From: Deltaproteobacteria bacterium
GTDB taxonomy: Bacteria > Desulfobacterota > Desulfuromonadia > Desulfuromonadales > Geopsychrobacteraceae
DNA: 60,588 nucleotides
Direction: 5' to 3'
Assembly: GCA_018399135.1 (NCBI GenBank)
Contig: JAGYPB010000012.1
Coordinates: forward strand, 1-60,588
A program made the position numbers and the translations under genes. The notes beneath the pieces are model-generated. The model had not been told where the DNA came from. It worked only from the letters and a program-made list of their open reading frames with translations, and ran no database searches. Below are positions 45,638-54,850 of the stretch, piece after piece (positions within the stretch are counted from its first letter, which is position 1; each line of letters starts with the position of its first letter).

Positions 45638-46918
45638 TTAGAATAACCGGAACGGCTGATCGTTGAGTTTGACCTTCCCGTCATCATAAGCTACCCTCAG
45701 GCGAAAGCGATCCCCCTCCATTCGGGTTAAAAAGCCCAGTTGAACCAAACCTCCGAATATCATCCGCAACTCTTCTTCTTTTCTCACAATATTGGCGGAT
45801 TTCCCCTGCGCCTGCTCCACCAGTTGGTTGAGCAGGGCGAGGATGACCACGTCAAAGTCTAATTGCAGCTCCAGCTTCAGCTGCTCAAGTAGTTTATCAA
45901 GGGCGATCTGGGTTGAACCCGGCATCAGGGTCGCATGCCCCGTGCCAGTGAGCTGCCCGTGACTGCTTGTCAGGGTCAGATTACTCAAGTCGAGAGTCGC
46001 GCCCGATTCCAGCAGGGAGTGAAAGACCGGCTGGATAATTTCCTCAATAAACGCATCACCAGCGAAATTGTTATTGATGTGACGCCGCAATTTGTTTCTT
46101 GCGGTCATAAGGGCCCCAATCACCCGAGGATCCAGCTCATTGAGTTCGAGAACCAGGCGCCCTGCGGCAAAAGTGCTGTCGCCCGCCTGAAGGCTGGCAA
46201 ATGACATGTCGGAGCGGGTAACATAACGCTGAGCGGCATCAATGAGGTTTACCCCTTCAATGGTGAGGCCACTGATAACAAGAGGGCGATCGTTGGCAGT
46301 GTCCAGGGTTAGACTGTTGAAACGGGTGTTGCTTTGACCGAGGGGAAAATGATCGAGGTTATGCAGGGTAGCCGACGTGTGGATTCCGGAGATCAGGAAG
46401 CGGTTGAGATCATCGACAAGTTCGATCTGCTCAAGGCTGAAGTCCCACGAAGCTTCTGTCGCGGCAGCATTAACGCGCCCTTCACCGGCAATGCGATCGA
46501 TGGTGACCGTCGTGCCGTCAGCGGTTTCCACTGTCAGGCGGGGGAGCGACAACTTGCTGCGTGCTGATCCGGTGGGACCGATATCGGTGACAATCCGTAG
46601 TCCCTCAAGCAATGAGGATGTGGCGGAGCTTGGCACCGGGGTGGTGATCATGGTGACGCCCCAAGCATAGTGGCGGATCAGATGGTGAAAGTCGTAACGA
46701 CCCAGATCAGTAATATCAACGCTGGTAATCGCTTCGGCGGTAAAAAAGCGCCGCTCATAGCTGACCAGTCCATTGGTGGTGTTGATCGGAGCATAGTGGT
46801 TGGAACGTTCTACCCATAGAGCAAAATACTCTTCCGCCTTGATGCTGCAATACCAAGTCAGGGTGAAGAGGGCAACGAGGGTAATGATGAGGGTCGGGGT
46901 CAGCAGTTTTTTCCACAT
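45638..46918 (-). CDS. DUF945 (YdgA-like) inner-membrane-anchored protein
   Basis: A 426-residue protein with one N-terminal membrane anchor (about 6-25) and a large extracytoplasmic part. The first segment after the anchor (VSYERRFFTAEAITSVDI) and the C-terminal LRMIFGGLVQLGFLTRMEGDRFRL fit DUF945/YdgA proteins, whose function is not established. AsmA-like internal repeats of strands are seen in between. It lies downstream of the ABC exporter genes and may be co-transcribed. Confidence 0.78.
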   Translation of the reverse strand: MWKKLLTPTLIITLVALFTLTWYCSIKAEEYFALWVERSNHYAPINTTNGLVSYERRFFTAEAITSVDITDLGRYDFHHLIRHYAWGVTMITTPVPSSATSSLLEGLRIVTDIGPTGSARSKLSLPRLTVETADGTTVTIDRIAGEGRVNAAATEASWDFSLEQIELVDDLNRFLISGIHTSATLHNLDHFPLGQSNTRFNSLTLDTANDRPLVISGLTIEGVNLIDAAQRYVTRSDMSFASLQAGDSTFAAGRLVLELNELDPRVIGALMTARNKLRRHINNNFAGDAFIEEIIQPVFHSLLESGATLDLSNLTLTSSHGQLTGTGHATLMPGSTQIALDKLLEQLKLELQLDFDVVILALLNQLVEQAQGKSANIVRKEEELRMIFGGLVQLGFLTRMEGDRFRLRVAYDDGKVKLNDQPFRLF

Positions 46919-46946
46919 AAGGACTTCCTTGATATTTGAAAACTGG

Positions 46947-49469
46947 TCAACGGCGCAGATAGCTTGAGGCTTTTTGCCCTAAGGCTTTCCAGGTGCCGAG
47001 CAGCCCCAGTATCATGGTAAGAGTAATTCCCGTCAACAGGGTGAGCAGTACCGCCATTCCCTGCAGTTGAAAATCGCTGTTCAAGGGGCCTTCCAGTATA
47101 GCGAAAGCTGCCAGGGTACCGATGAAAAGACTGACCCCGCCGGTGATCAGGCCGAGTAATAGAAACTCAGCGGCAAAGACCAGCAGAATATCATGGCGGG
47201 TAGAGCCACAAACTTTGTAGATGACAGCATCACGGATACGCCGATGCTGATCAGCAGAAATAGCGCCAACCAGTACCAGCAGACCCGTCAACAGGGTTAC
47301 TGCCGCCATCCCTTTGAAGACTCGGCCGATATTGTCGAGAGTCCGCGCGACATTGGCAAGGATCTCGCGCACGGACACGGCTGTGACGTTGGGGAAGGTC
47401 GTGGTGATTAAACGGTAGAGTTCCTCTTCCTGTTCCTCCGGTAGATGGGCTGCTGCGAGAAAACTGTGGGGTGCCTGCTCCAGAGTGCCCGGCGCGAAGA
47501 TCAGGGCAAAATTGAGTTGCATAGATGACCAGTCGACAACGCGCAGATTGGCGATTTCGGCGGTGATGGTGCGTCCGAGAATATTGACGCTGATGGTGTC
47601 ACCGATACCAACTCCGAACCCATCGGCCAGATCGGCGGTGATGGAGAGCAGCGGTGGCCCCTGATAGTCCTCCGGCCACCAATCGCCGGTGGCAATCTGG
47701 GTTCCTGCCGGCATGGAGTCAGCATAACTGAAAAAGCGGTCTCCCCGAATCGCCCAGCGTACTGACGGATCAATGGTTTTTTCCGCCACCGGAACCCCGG
47801 CAATGGCGCTAATACGCCCCCGCAGGGTTGGTGATGCGTCAAAGATGACATCCTGAGAATAGTCAGCCAGCATAGCACTGAAGGGATCAATCTGTTGAGG
47901 TTGCAGGTCAAAAAAGAAGAAGGTCGGGGCTTTCTCCGGCAGGGTTGTAGTCACCAGACTGTTGAGGTTGCCCTGGATCTGGACGATCAGCACCAGCACG
48001 GTCAGTCCGATGCCGAGGGAAAAAACGATATTAGCTGCCGGCGAACCGGGGCTTTTCAGGCTGGTCAGGGCCAGGCGCAATAGCGGGTGTGACGGCCGGG
48101 GTGCCATCCGGGTGAGTTTGATGACCAGGGCAGCGAGAAAATGAAAGAGCACAAAACACAGGGCGGCACCACAGACAAACCACAAGGCCAAACGCTGGTC
48201 AGCACTACTGAACAAGGCAACGGCGATGAGCATAATCGCAGTGGCGATCATGGTGACCCGCACTCCGGCCCCCACGGTTTTTTTGCGGGTTTCGACGTAC
48301 CCGCGAAACAACAAGGCCGGTGGGATGCGACAGGCATTTCCAAGCTCTTTGAGGGAAAACAGCAGCGCCGTTAACAGACCGAATGAAGCAGCGACCAGCC
48401 AGACTTTGGGGAAAAAGTTTCCGGCCAACGGGAATGGCAGGGAAGTGCCCAGCGCGGTGCTGAGCGCCCAGGGGACAGCTGCGCCAGAGGCCAGGCCGAC
48501 GAGGGTGGCGAGAGCTCCGAGTAAGAGCACCTGTAACAGATAGGTGGTAAAAATGAGGTTGCGCGAAGCGCCCAGAGATTTCATCGTCGCAATGTGGTTA
48601 ACTTTGCCACCGAGATAACCACGTACTGCGCCGGTAACCCCCAGGCCACCCAGCAGCAAAGCACAAAGACCAAGCAGGGTGAGGTTGGTTTCCATCCGAT
48701 CGAGAAAGTCACTGATGCGCGGGGAGGCCTGCCGCCAGGTGCGCACACGCCAGCCGGCGTCGGGAAAGCGACGATCAAGCTCTTGTCTGAAGGTATCGAC
48801 CTGCTCGCGGTCGGAAAGTTGCAGGCGATAGTTGTAATCGACCAGACTGCCCGGTTGTACCAGTCCGGTTTGCATCAGCGCGGCCTGGTCAATCATTACT
48901 CGTGGTCCGAGGGTAAAGGCACCAAAACTGCGATCCGGTTCGTTGAGCAGGCGGGCGCGGATTTGAAACCGGGTTGCCCCGAGCTGGATCAGGTCGCCGA
49001 CGGCCAGGTTAAAGCGGTCGAGGAAGGCCGACTCAACCAGAGCACCGGGCAGACCATCATGTTTGGAAAACGCTTCTTCCAGAGATTGTGGGGGATCAAG
49101 CAGGAGTTGGCCATAGAGGGGGTAGTGATCATCCACCGCTTTGAGTTCGACCAGGCTACGTTGCTTTGACTCAACGGCCAGTGCCATGGTACGCAGCTGA
49201 AGGGTGCTGGATAGCTTAGCTGTCTGCTGTAAAAAATCGATTTGGGCGTTATCTGCAGGGCGATGGGCGAGACGCAGTTCCAGATCGCCACCGAGTAAAG
49301 CACCGGCATCATCAAGCAGTCCCGACCGGGCTGCGGCACTGAAATTGCCGATAGCGGCGACAGCAAAAACCCCGAGGAACAGACAGGTGATGAAGACCCC
49401 GAAACCACGTAGACCGTTACGCAATTCGCGGCGTGTTAACCGCAATGCCTGGGGCAGCAGACTCATCAT
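46947..49469 (-). CDS. ABC transporter permease, FtsX-like (YbbP type)
   Basis: An 840-residue permease with about ten membrane segments in the YbbP/LolC-like arrangement: one N-terminal helix, a large periplasmic domain, an FtsX domain around residues 255-380, a second helix group near 400-495, another periplasmic domain (about 500-700) and the C-terminal FtsX domain. Its start ATG shares four bases with the stop of the upstream ATP-binding gene, so translation is coupled. The substrate is unknown; E. coli YbbAP acts in envelope homeostasis. Confidence 0.88.
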   Translation of the reverse strand: MMSLLPQALRLTRRELRNGLRGFGVFITCLFLGVFAVAAIGNFSAAARSGLLDDAGALLGGDLELRLAHRPADNAQIDFLQQTAKLSSTLQLRTMALAVESKQRSLVELKAVDDHYPLYGQLLLDPPQSLEEAFSKHDGLPGALVESAFLDRFNLAVGDLIQLGATRFQIRARLLNEPDRSFGAFTLGPRVMIDQAALMQTGLVQPGSLVDYNYRLQLSDREQVDTFRQELDRRFPDAGWRVRTWRQASPRISDFLDRMETNLTLLGLCALLLGGLGVTGAVRGYLGGKVNHIATMKSLGASRNLIFTTYLLQVLLLGALATLVGLASGAAVPWALSTALGTSLPFPLAGNFFPKVWLVAASFGLLTALLFSLKELGNACRIPPALLFRGYVETRKKTVGAGVRVTMIATAIMLIAVALFSSADQRLALWFVCGAALCFVLFHFLAALVIKLTRMAPRPSHPLLRLALTSLKSPGSPAANIVFSLGIGLTVLVLIVQIQGNLNSLVTTTLPEKAPTFFFFDLQPQQIDPFSAMLADYSQDVIFDASPTLRGRISAIAGVPVAEKTIDPSVRWAIRGDRFFSYADSMPAGTQIATGDWWPEDYQGPPLLSITADLADGFGVGIGDTISVNILGRTITAEIANLRVVDWSSMQLNFALIFAPGTLEQAPHSFLAAAHLPEEQEEELYRLITTTFPNVTAVSVREILANVARTLDNIGRVFKGMAAVTLLTGLLVLVGAISADQHRRIRDAVIYKVCGSTRHDILLVFAAEFLLLGLITGGVSLFIGTLAAFAILEGPLNSDFQLQGMAVLLTLLTGITLTMILGLLGTWKALGQKASSYLRR

Positions 49470-50155
49470 GATGTCTGCTCAGCAGACGCTCCGAGTATGC
49501 CATCGGCAATACGGATGGTGCGGCTGCAGCGTTCAGCAAGGCTGGTATCGTGAGTAATCAGTAACAGTGACGTTCCTTTTTCCTGTTGCAGAGAAAACAG
49601 CAGATCCATCACCATCATGCCGGTATCCTGGTCGAGGTTGCCGGTTGGCTCATCAGCAAGAATCAGGGCCGGCTCGGTGACAAAAGCCCGTGCCAGAGCG
49701 ACACGCTGTTGTTCCCCGCCCGACAATTCGCCGGGAAAGTGGCCGCTGCGCTGAGCCAGTCCTGTGGCTTTCAGGGCAGCGGCCGCCCGGTCGAGGGCCT
49801 TATCGTCGCCGGAAAATTCCAGCGGCAGGGCGACATTCTCCAGTGCTGTCATGGTCGGGATCAGGTGAAACGACTGGAAAACGATACCGATATGGGCACG
49901 ACGAAAGCGTGCCAGGGCATCTTCGTCAAGACAGTTGAGGGTGGTGCCGGCAACCCTGATAATGCCGCTGGTGGCCGGTTCCAGACCGGCCAGGGCCATT
50001 AACAGGGTGGTTTTGCCGGCGCCGGACGGTCCGACGATGCTGATGGTTTCCCCCGCCTCAACGCGCAGGTCAATTCCCCGCAAGATATTGACCGGCCCGG
50101 CGCCACCGACTAGACTCAAATGAAGATCGTTAATCTCAATGATAGGATCAGGCAT
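49466..50155 (-). CDS. ABC transporter ATP-binding protein (YbbA type)
   Basis: A 229-residue ATPase starting at the ATG at 50155, with AGGAG five to six bases upstream. Walker [15 protein letters not shown], signature [14 protein letters not shown] and Walker [14 protein letters not shown] are intact; the LolD/MacB subfamily pattern is evident. It partners the overlapping permease. Its start codon overlaps the start codon of the divergent tesA gene (shared CATG), a tight head-to-head arrangement also known for tesA/ybbA in enterobacteria, though not so compressed. Confidence 0.92.
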   Translation of the reverse strand: MPDPIIEINDLHLSLVGGAGPVNILRGIDLRVEAGETISIVGPSGAGKTTLLMALAGLEPATSGIIRVAGTTLNCLDEDALARFRRAHIGIVFQSFHLIPTMTALENVALPLEFSGDDKALDRAAAALKATGLAQRSGHFPGELSGGEQQRVALARAFVTEPALILADEPTGNLDQDTGMMVMDLLFSLQQEKGTSLLLITHDTSLAERCSRTIRIADGILGASAEQTS

Positions 50156-50777
50156 GAAAACTCCTGTTTGCTGGTTTTTGGTGGTGCTGTTGTCAGCACC
50201 TTTGAGTGTTGCTGCAACTGGGCCGGTTACCATTCTGATGCTGGGCGACAGCCTCACCGCCGGTTACGGCCTGGCCGAAAGCGAAGCCTTCCCGGCCCAA
50301 CTGGAAGCGGCACTGGTCGAGCAAGGCCATTCAGTGCGCATTATCAACGCCGGTATTTCCGGCGATACCAGCGCCGGTGGGGCGGCCCGCCTGGAATGGA
50401 GTCTGGTTGATAACCCTGATCTGGTCATTGTCGCCCTGGGGGCTAACGATGCCCTGCGGGGCTTAAGTCCCGACCAGACCCGATCTAATCTAGCCGCCAT
50501 CATCACGCGTCTGCAAGAGCGGCATATCAACCTATTATTGGCCGGGATGCTGGCACCGCGCAACATGGGCGAGGTGTATTATAGCAGTTTTGATAAAATC
50601 TATCCGGAATTGGCGCAGGAATTTAATGTTCCCCTTTATCCTTTTTTTCTGCAGGGGGTGGCCGGCAAACCGGAGCTCAATTTGACGGATGGAATTCATC
50701 CAAATCGCGCAGGGATACAGGTCATGGTGGAGGGAATTTTGCCGCTGGTGATGGAGTTGGTGGAAAAAATTCAGTAG
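50154..50777 (+). CDS. tesA: Arylesterase / thioesterase I (TesA, SGNH hydrolase)
   Basis: A 207-residue periplasmic esterase from the ATG at 50154; a further in-frame ATG lies at 50139. A signal peptide (about 1-21, ending VAATGP) precedes GDSLTAGYGL with nucleophile Ser33, GANDALRG, and DGIHPNRAG with the catalytic Asp/His. TesA hydrolyses acyl-CoA and lysophospholipid esters. It is divergent from the YbbA-type ATPase gene with overlapping start codons. Confidence 0.92.
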   Translation: MKTPVCWFLVVLLSAPLSVAATGPVTILMLGDSLTAGYGLAESEAFPAQLEAALVEQGHSVRIINAGISGDTSAGGAARLEWSLVDNPDLVIVALGANDALRGLSPDQTRSNLAAIITRLQERHINLLLAGMLAPRNMGEVYYSSFDKIYPELAQEFNVPLYPFFLQGVAGKPELNLTDGIHPNRAGIQVMVEGILPLVMELVEKIQ

Positions 50778-50827
50778 GGTTTCTTCTCAGTTTCCTCCCT
50801 GAAGCCATATTGTCCTTAACGAAATTT

Positions 50828-51097
50828 GTGAAAGCTTGCTGCGGTTTTACCAGCGTGTCCCTGTCCAACGGCAATCTGCGCGTCAAGTTGGCGCAGAACG
50901 GCCCTGACAATGAGCCGGTTGAGGTAGCGACCCTGATAATGCCGGTGGCGACGGCGCCAATCCTTGTCAACGGACTGGCTAACGCCCTGCAGCAACTTGA
51001 AGAGCAGATCAAAGCGAAACAGGCGGAGATGACGGTTGAAGGGGCAGCAAGGCCGAACCAATTCAGCCCTATTGATGTATCAAAAGGCAGATCTTGA
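50828..51097 (+). pseudogene. 5'-altered copy of the small unknown gene at 53099
   Basis: The reading frame matches the 78-residue protein at 53099-53335 from its FTSVSLSNGNLRVKLAQNG segment onward, including near-identical DNA for about 100 bases. The normal start (MHIFTDG) is replaced by unrelated codons, and the C terminus runs on about ten residues longer. No good ribosome site is present. It looks like a truncated duplicate, marking the left edge of the decayed segment 51.2-53.0 kb. Confidence 0.65.
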
Positions 51098-51212
51098 GTC
51101 GCCTGCTGTTGCTCTTTTCAGTGTCATCATTCCCCTTTGCTATCCCCCTTGTCTATGGTAGCGTTATCATCCACAACCGCTAACGAATGTGTCCCGGCGA
51201 GGAGGATTCACC

Positions 51213-52824
51213 ATGGAGCGCTTTTTCAACAATGCCGGCCCCACCAAGCCGGAGCTGCATTACCATATTGACCCGTTGACCCGCCTCGACTGGGACGAGA
51301 TTCAGCAGCTGATTCGGGAGCAGCGTTACTTTGTCCTCCACGCCCCGCGCCAGACGGGAAAAACCTCGACCCTGCTGGCGATGATGAAGGCGCTCAACGA
51401 AGCCGGGATCTACGCCTGCGCTTACGCCAATATTGAAGGCGCCCAGGCCGCCCGGGGTGACGAAACCCAGGGCATTCCGACGGCCTGTGAGGCCCTAATC
51501 GATTCTATTGAGCGCCAGACGGGGCATCCAACAATTGCCGAGTGGTATAAAATCCACAAGGCGGGCACCAGCCTCAGTATATGCTCTCCTGACTTCTGGG
51601 CTTACTGGTGCGAAACCACCAAACCCACCGTCCTGCTCCTTGACGCAGTCGACGCCCTGGGTCGGCGATACCCTGATTTCCCTGTTGCGTCAGGACTGCG
51701 CCGGTTACGCCCAGCGCCCCGAAGCCTTCCCTCGCGATTATCCTGTGCGGAGTGCGTGATGTCCAGACTACCGCATGCATCAGGGCGATGGCGAAGTCAT
51801 CACCGGTGGCAGCGCCTTTAATATCAAGGCCGCCTCCTGCGCATGGGCAATTTTACCTGAAGAGGGAATCCTGTGCCCTCTGGTTGCAGCATACCGCGAC
51901 TACGCTTGCGGCCTTTGATTAAAGATTCTTCCCCGAACCCGGGAAGATACCAAAGGGCAACCCTGGCTGGTCAACGCCCTCGCTTATGAAGTCACCCTGG
52001 CAATCGAACCTTACGTGACCGCAGCCTTCCCGTCACCCTGACCGACTACAAACAAGCGCCTGCGAGAGCTTCCGATTCAGTCCCACGACCCACCTCGATC
52101 AGCGCGCCGATAAGCTCAGGGAAAGCGCGTTCATGCCGTGATCTCCTGATTGGTCATGTTCGTTGATGACCGCACGGAAGATCGTCATGGCCACGATCAC
52201 CCCGCAGCAACGCGAGCGTGCCGTCAAGGCGACAGCTCCGGCCGCACGGGTCAAGGCCAAGCCCAAGGACCGCGGGGCTGTCGGGAGCACGATGCTGCCC
52301 TCCCTGACCCAGCGCATCATCAAGCGCATCAAGGCCAAGCATGGGTGGGTGAGCGTCGCGCAACTGATCGCCCTGGCGCCCGAGCGCCTGGACTCCAAGG
52401 GCGTCGCCAACCTGCTCCACCGCTACCGGTCGACCGGGCAGATCGTCCAGCGGCGCTCGGAGCTCCGCAGCTGCTGTTGCAGGCCTTTCTGCAACGCATC
52501 ATCAACGGCGGCGGGCGCATCAGCCGTGAATATGGCCTCGGACGCAAACGCACCGACCTACTGATTGAATGGCCGACGGATCCCGTTCAGGGCATGTACG
52601 GCCCCTTGCAGCGGATTGTGATTGAACTCAAACTGCTGCGCGGCCATCTTGATACCCTTATCGCTACCGGTCTGGAACAAACCGCCGACTACAGTTCCCG
52701 CGTCGGTGCTGACGAATCCCATCTGATCATTTTCAACCGTGACCCGGATATATTATGGGATGCAAAAGTCTGGCAGCGGGACGGGGAGCATGGGGGATTG
52801 ACTATCGGGATTTGGGGAGCGTAG
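51213..52824 (+). pseudogene. Decayed AAA-ATPase/PD-(D/E)XK nuclease-like gene, interrupted
   Basis: It starts well (GGAGG then ATG) and encodes an ATP-binding protein of the family with an N-terminal AAA domain and C-terminal nuclease domain: LHAPRQTGKTSTLLAMM as Walker A, PTVLLLDAVDAL as Walker B. From about 51660 the coding continuity breaks, and pieces such as GDTLISLLRQ, ITGGSAFNIKA and GQPWLVNALAYE follow in shifting frames with stops. A GC-rich segment (about 52146-52466) interrupts it. The nuclease end (YGLGRKRTDLLIEWP, IVIELKLLRG, SHLIIFNR) resumes at about 52468 and runs to 52824. Several frameshifts and an insertion make function unlikely. Confidence 0.8.
52146..52466 (+). other. 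GC-rich foreign segment inserted in the decayed ATPase gene
   Basis: Base composition is clearly higher in GC (around two thirds) than the surroundings. One frame from the ATG at 52163 or 52187 gives a basic N-terminal stretch, then a possible winged helix (IIKRIKAKHGWVSVAQLIAL, VANLLHRYRSTGQIVQR), loosely like the DNA-binding part of AbiEi-type antitoxins. The frame runs out of its own sequence where the nuclease remnant resumes. Origin and function are unknown; the winged-helix reading is tentative. Confidence 0.5.
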
Positions 52825-52840
52825 GGAGGTTGTCCTGTCC

Positions 52841-52957
52841 ATGACCCGACTGCTGATTATCGAAGATGATAAAGACCTGCGCGAGACGTTGGGCGATTAT
52901 CTTGAGTTCGGCCATGCGACGCTGTTGGCAGAGCTTCCTATTGTGGTGGACCGTTGA
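52841..52957 (+). pseudogene. Truncated response-regulator fragment
   Basis: An ATG with GGGAGG upstream opens 38 codons: MTRLLIIEDDKDLRETLGDY is a canonical receiver-domain start, then the match ends within the second helix and a stop follows. The rest of any regulator gene is missing. It sits between the nuclease remnant and the intact small unknown gene. Confidence 0.65.
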
Positions 52958-53098
52958 GTGGCAACGCTTTGAAAAAAGGGGGGAAACAGACCCCTACCCG
53001 CCTCTATTTGATTGACAATCAGCAGAACTATTGGCATGTTTCTGGACCTCTGGCAAAATACCAGCGCCCTTTTTTAATGGTTTCAAGGAGAATCACCG

Positions 53099-53335
53099 AT
53101 GCATATTTTTACCGACGGATTTACCAGCGTATCCCTGTCCAACGGCAACCTGCGGGTCAAGTTGGCGCAGAACGGCCCTGACAATGAGCCGGTTGAGGTG
53201 GCGACATTGATAGTTCCCGCCGCATCAGCGCCGAGCTTTGTCAATGGCCTGTCCAATGCTCTACAACAGCTCGAGGAGCAGATTAAGTCCAAACAGTCCG
53301 AGATGGTGATTGAAGGATCGGCCAAGCCCAACTGA
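53099..53335 (+). CDS. Small conserved protein of unknown function (intact copy)
   Basis: A 78-residue protein with AAGGAG well spaced before the ATG, so it is probably expressed. It starts MHIFTDGFTSVSLSNGNLRV and ends with a charged helix (LSNALQQLEEQIKSKQSEM). The beta-rich first half and the C-terminal helix resemble no family I can name. A broken copy lies 2.2 kb upstream (50828-51097). A palindrome (53349-53384) separates it from the convergent gcvPB. Confidence 0.75.
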   Translation: MHIFTDGFTSVSLSNGNLRVKLAQNGPDNEPVEVATLIVPAASAPSFVNGLSNALQQLEEQIKSKQSEMVIEGSAKPN

Positions 53336-53348
53336 TGTCATATTGTGG

Positions 53349-53384
53349 CGGGCAGGAAGTGATTATACTGCCATTTCCTGCCCG
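53349..53384. terminator. Possible bidirectional stem-loop between convergent genes
   Basis: CGGGCAGGAA (53349-53358) pairs perfectly with TTCCTGCCCG (53375-53384) around a 16-nt loop. Neither side has a T-tract, so terminator activity is uncertain. It lies between the small unknown gene and gcvPB. Confidence 0.45.
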
Positions 53385-53386
53385 TG

Positions 53387-54850
53387 TCAGTTTGATGATG
53401 GGCGCCAGCGTAAGCGTGGTTTGCGGGCTGCCGTCGCTTCGTCAAGACGCCGGCGCCGGGCGCGGGTCGGGGCTTGTTTGAGTTTGTCCGGTTCATGCTC
53501 GGCTTCAGCGGCAATAGCGAGCAGAGCATCACAGAAATCATCAAGGGTCTGTTTGCTTTCGGTTTCCGTCGGTTCGATCATCAGCGCCCCGGCCACCACC
53601 AGGGGGAAATAGATGGTCGGTGGATGAAAGCCGTAATCGATCAAGCGCTTGGCGACATCGAGGGTACGGCAGCCGCCCCCCAGATTCTCTTCGGAAAATA
53701 CCACCTCATGCAGTGAACGCTCGGTAAATGGCAGGGCGTACACACCCTCCAGCCGGGCGCGGATATAATTCGCGTTCAGCACCGCCAATTCCGTTGCCTT
53801 TTTCAGACCGGGGCCGCCCATGGCGAGAATATAGCTGTAGGCGCGCACCAGAATACCGAAATGACCGTAAAATGCCTTGACCCGTCCGATGGAGTGGGGA
53901 CGCTCATAGTCGAAACGATAGTTCTGATTTTCTTTGATGATGACGGGCAGCGGTAAGTAGGGGATCAGTTCTGCTGAAACGCCGATCGGCCCGGCGCCGG
54001 GTCCGCCGCCGCCATGGGGGGTAGAGAAGGTTTTATGCAGGTTGAAATGCATGACATCAATGCCCAGATCGCCGGGACGGCTGATCCCCATCAGGGCGTT
54101 GAGGTTGGCACCGTCGCTGTAAACTAGCCCCCCCTGTTCATGAACCAGGGCGCAGATAGCGCGGATATCCGCCTCAAACAGACCGAGGGTGTTGGGGTTG
54201 GTGATCATCAGGGCGGCGACCTCGTTGGACATGACGGCGGCGACAGCGTCGCGGCTGAGGATGCCATCGGAAACCACCGGTACCACCTCGTAACCACAGA
54301 GGGCGGCGGTGGCCGGATTGGTGCCGTGGGCGGTGTCAGGAATGATGACCTTGGTGCGCTTATTGCCACGCGCTTCATGCCAGGCGCGGATCATCAGCAT
54401 GCCGGCCAGTTCCCCCTGCGCTCCGGCCGCCGGTTGCAGACAGATGGCGGGAAAGCCGGAAACTTCGGCCAACGCTCGTTCCAGCCGATACATCAGCTCC
54501 AGTGCCCCCTGATTCAGCGCTTCCGGAGTCTGCGGGTGGATGTCGCTAAAGCCCGGCAAGCGTGCCGCTACCTCGTTGATCTTGGGGTTGTACTTCATGG
54601 TGCAGCTGCCCAGGGGATAAAAGCCGCTATCGACCCCATAGTTCCAGGTCGACAGGCGCGTATAGTGGCGAATGACATCAACTTCCGACAGTTCGGGGAA
54701 GCCAGTAATCTCATCACGCAGCAGCTCGGCAGCAGGTGCTGTGTGCGGTACATCTGCCTCAGGAAGGCTGAAGCCAATGCGTCCCGGCTGTGACTGTTCA
54801 AACAGCAAGGGTTCATCCAGAACCAGACCGCGGGAATCAGTTCCAATCAT
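53387..54850 (-). CDS. gcvPB: Glycine dehydrogenase (decarboxylating) subunit 2
   Basis: A 487-residue PLP enzyme half of the split P-protein. The PLP lysine is in [19 protein letters not shown], and [30 protein letters not shown] and [14 protein letters not shown] are family hallmarks. With GcvPA it decarboxylates glycine and passes the aminomethyl group to the lipoyl arm of GcvH. Its start overlaps the end of gcvPA by 4 nt. The C-terminal basic tail (RARRRRLDE) is normal for this subunit. Confidence 0.96.
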   Translation of the reverse strand: MIGTDSRGLVLDEPLLFEQSQPGRIGFSLPEADVPHTAPAAELLRDEITGFPELSEVDVIRHYTRLSTWNYGVDSGFYPLGSCTMKYNPKINEVAARLPGFSDIHPQTPEALNQGALELMYRLERALAEVSGFPAICLQPAAGAQGELAGMLMIRAWHEARGNKRTKVIIPDTAHGTNPATAALCGYEVVPVVSDGILSRDAVAAVMSNEVAALMITNPNTLGLFEADIRAICALVHEQGGLVYSDGANLNALMGISRPGDLGIDVMHFNLHKTFSTPHGGGGPGAGPIGVSAELIPYLPLPVIIKENQNYRFDYERPHSIGRVKAFYGHFGILVRAYSYILAMGGPGLKKATELAVLNANYIRARLEGVYALPFTERSLHEVVFSEENLGGGCRTLDVAKRLIDYGFHPPTIYFPLVVAGALMIEPTETESKQTLDDFCDALLAIAAEAEHEPDKLKQAPTRARRRRLDEATAARKPRLRWRPSSN

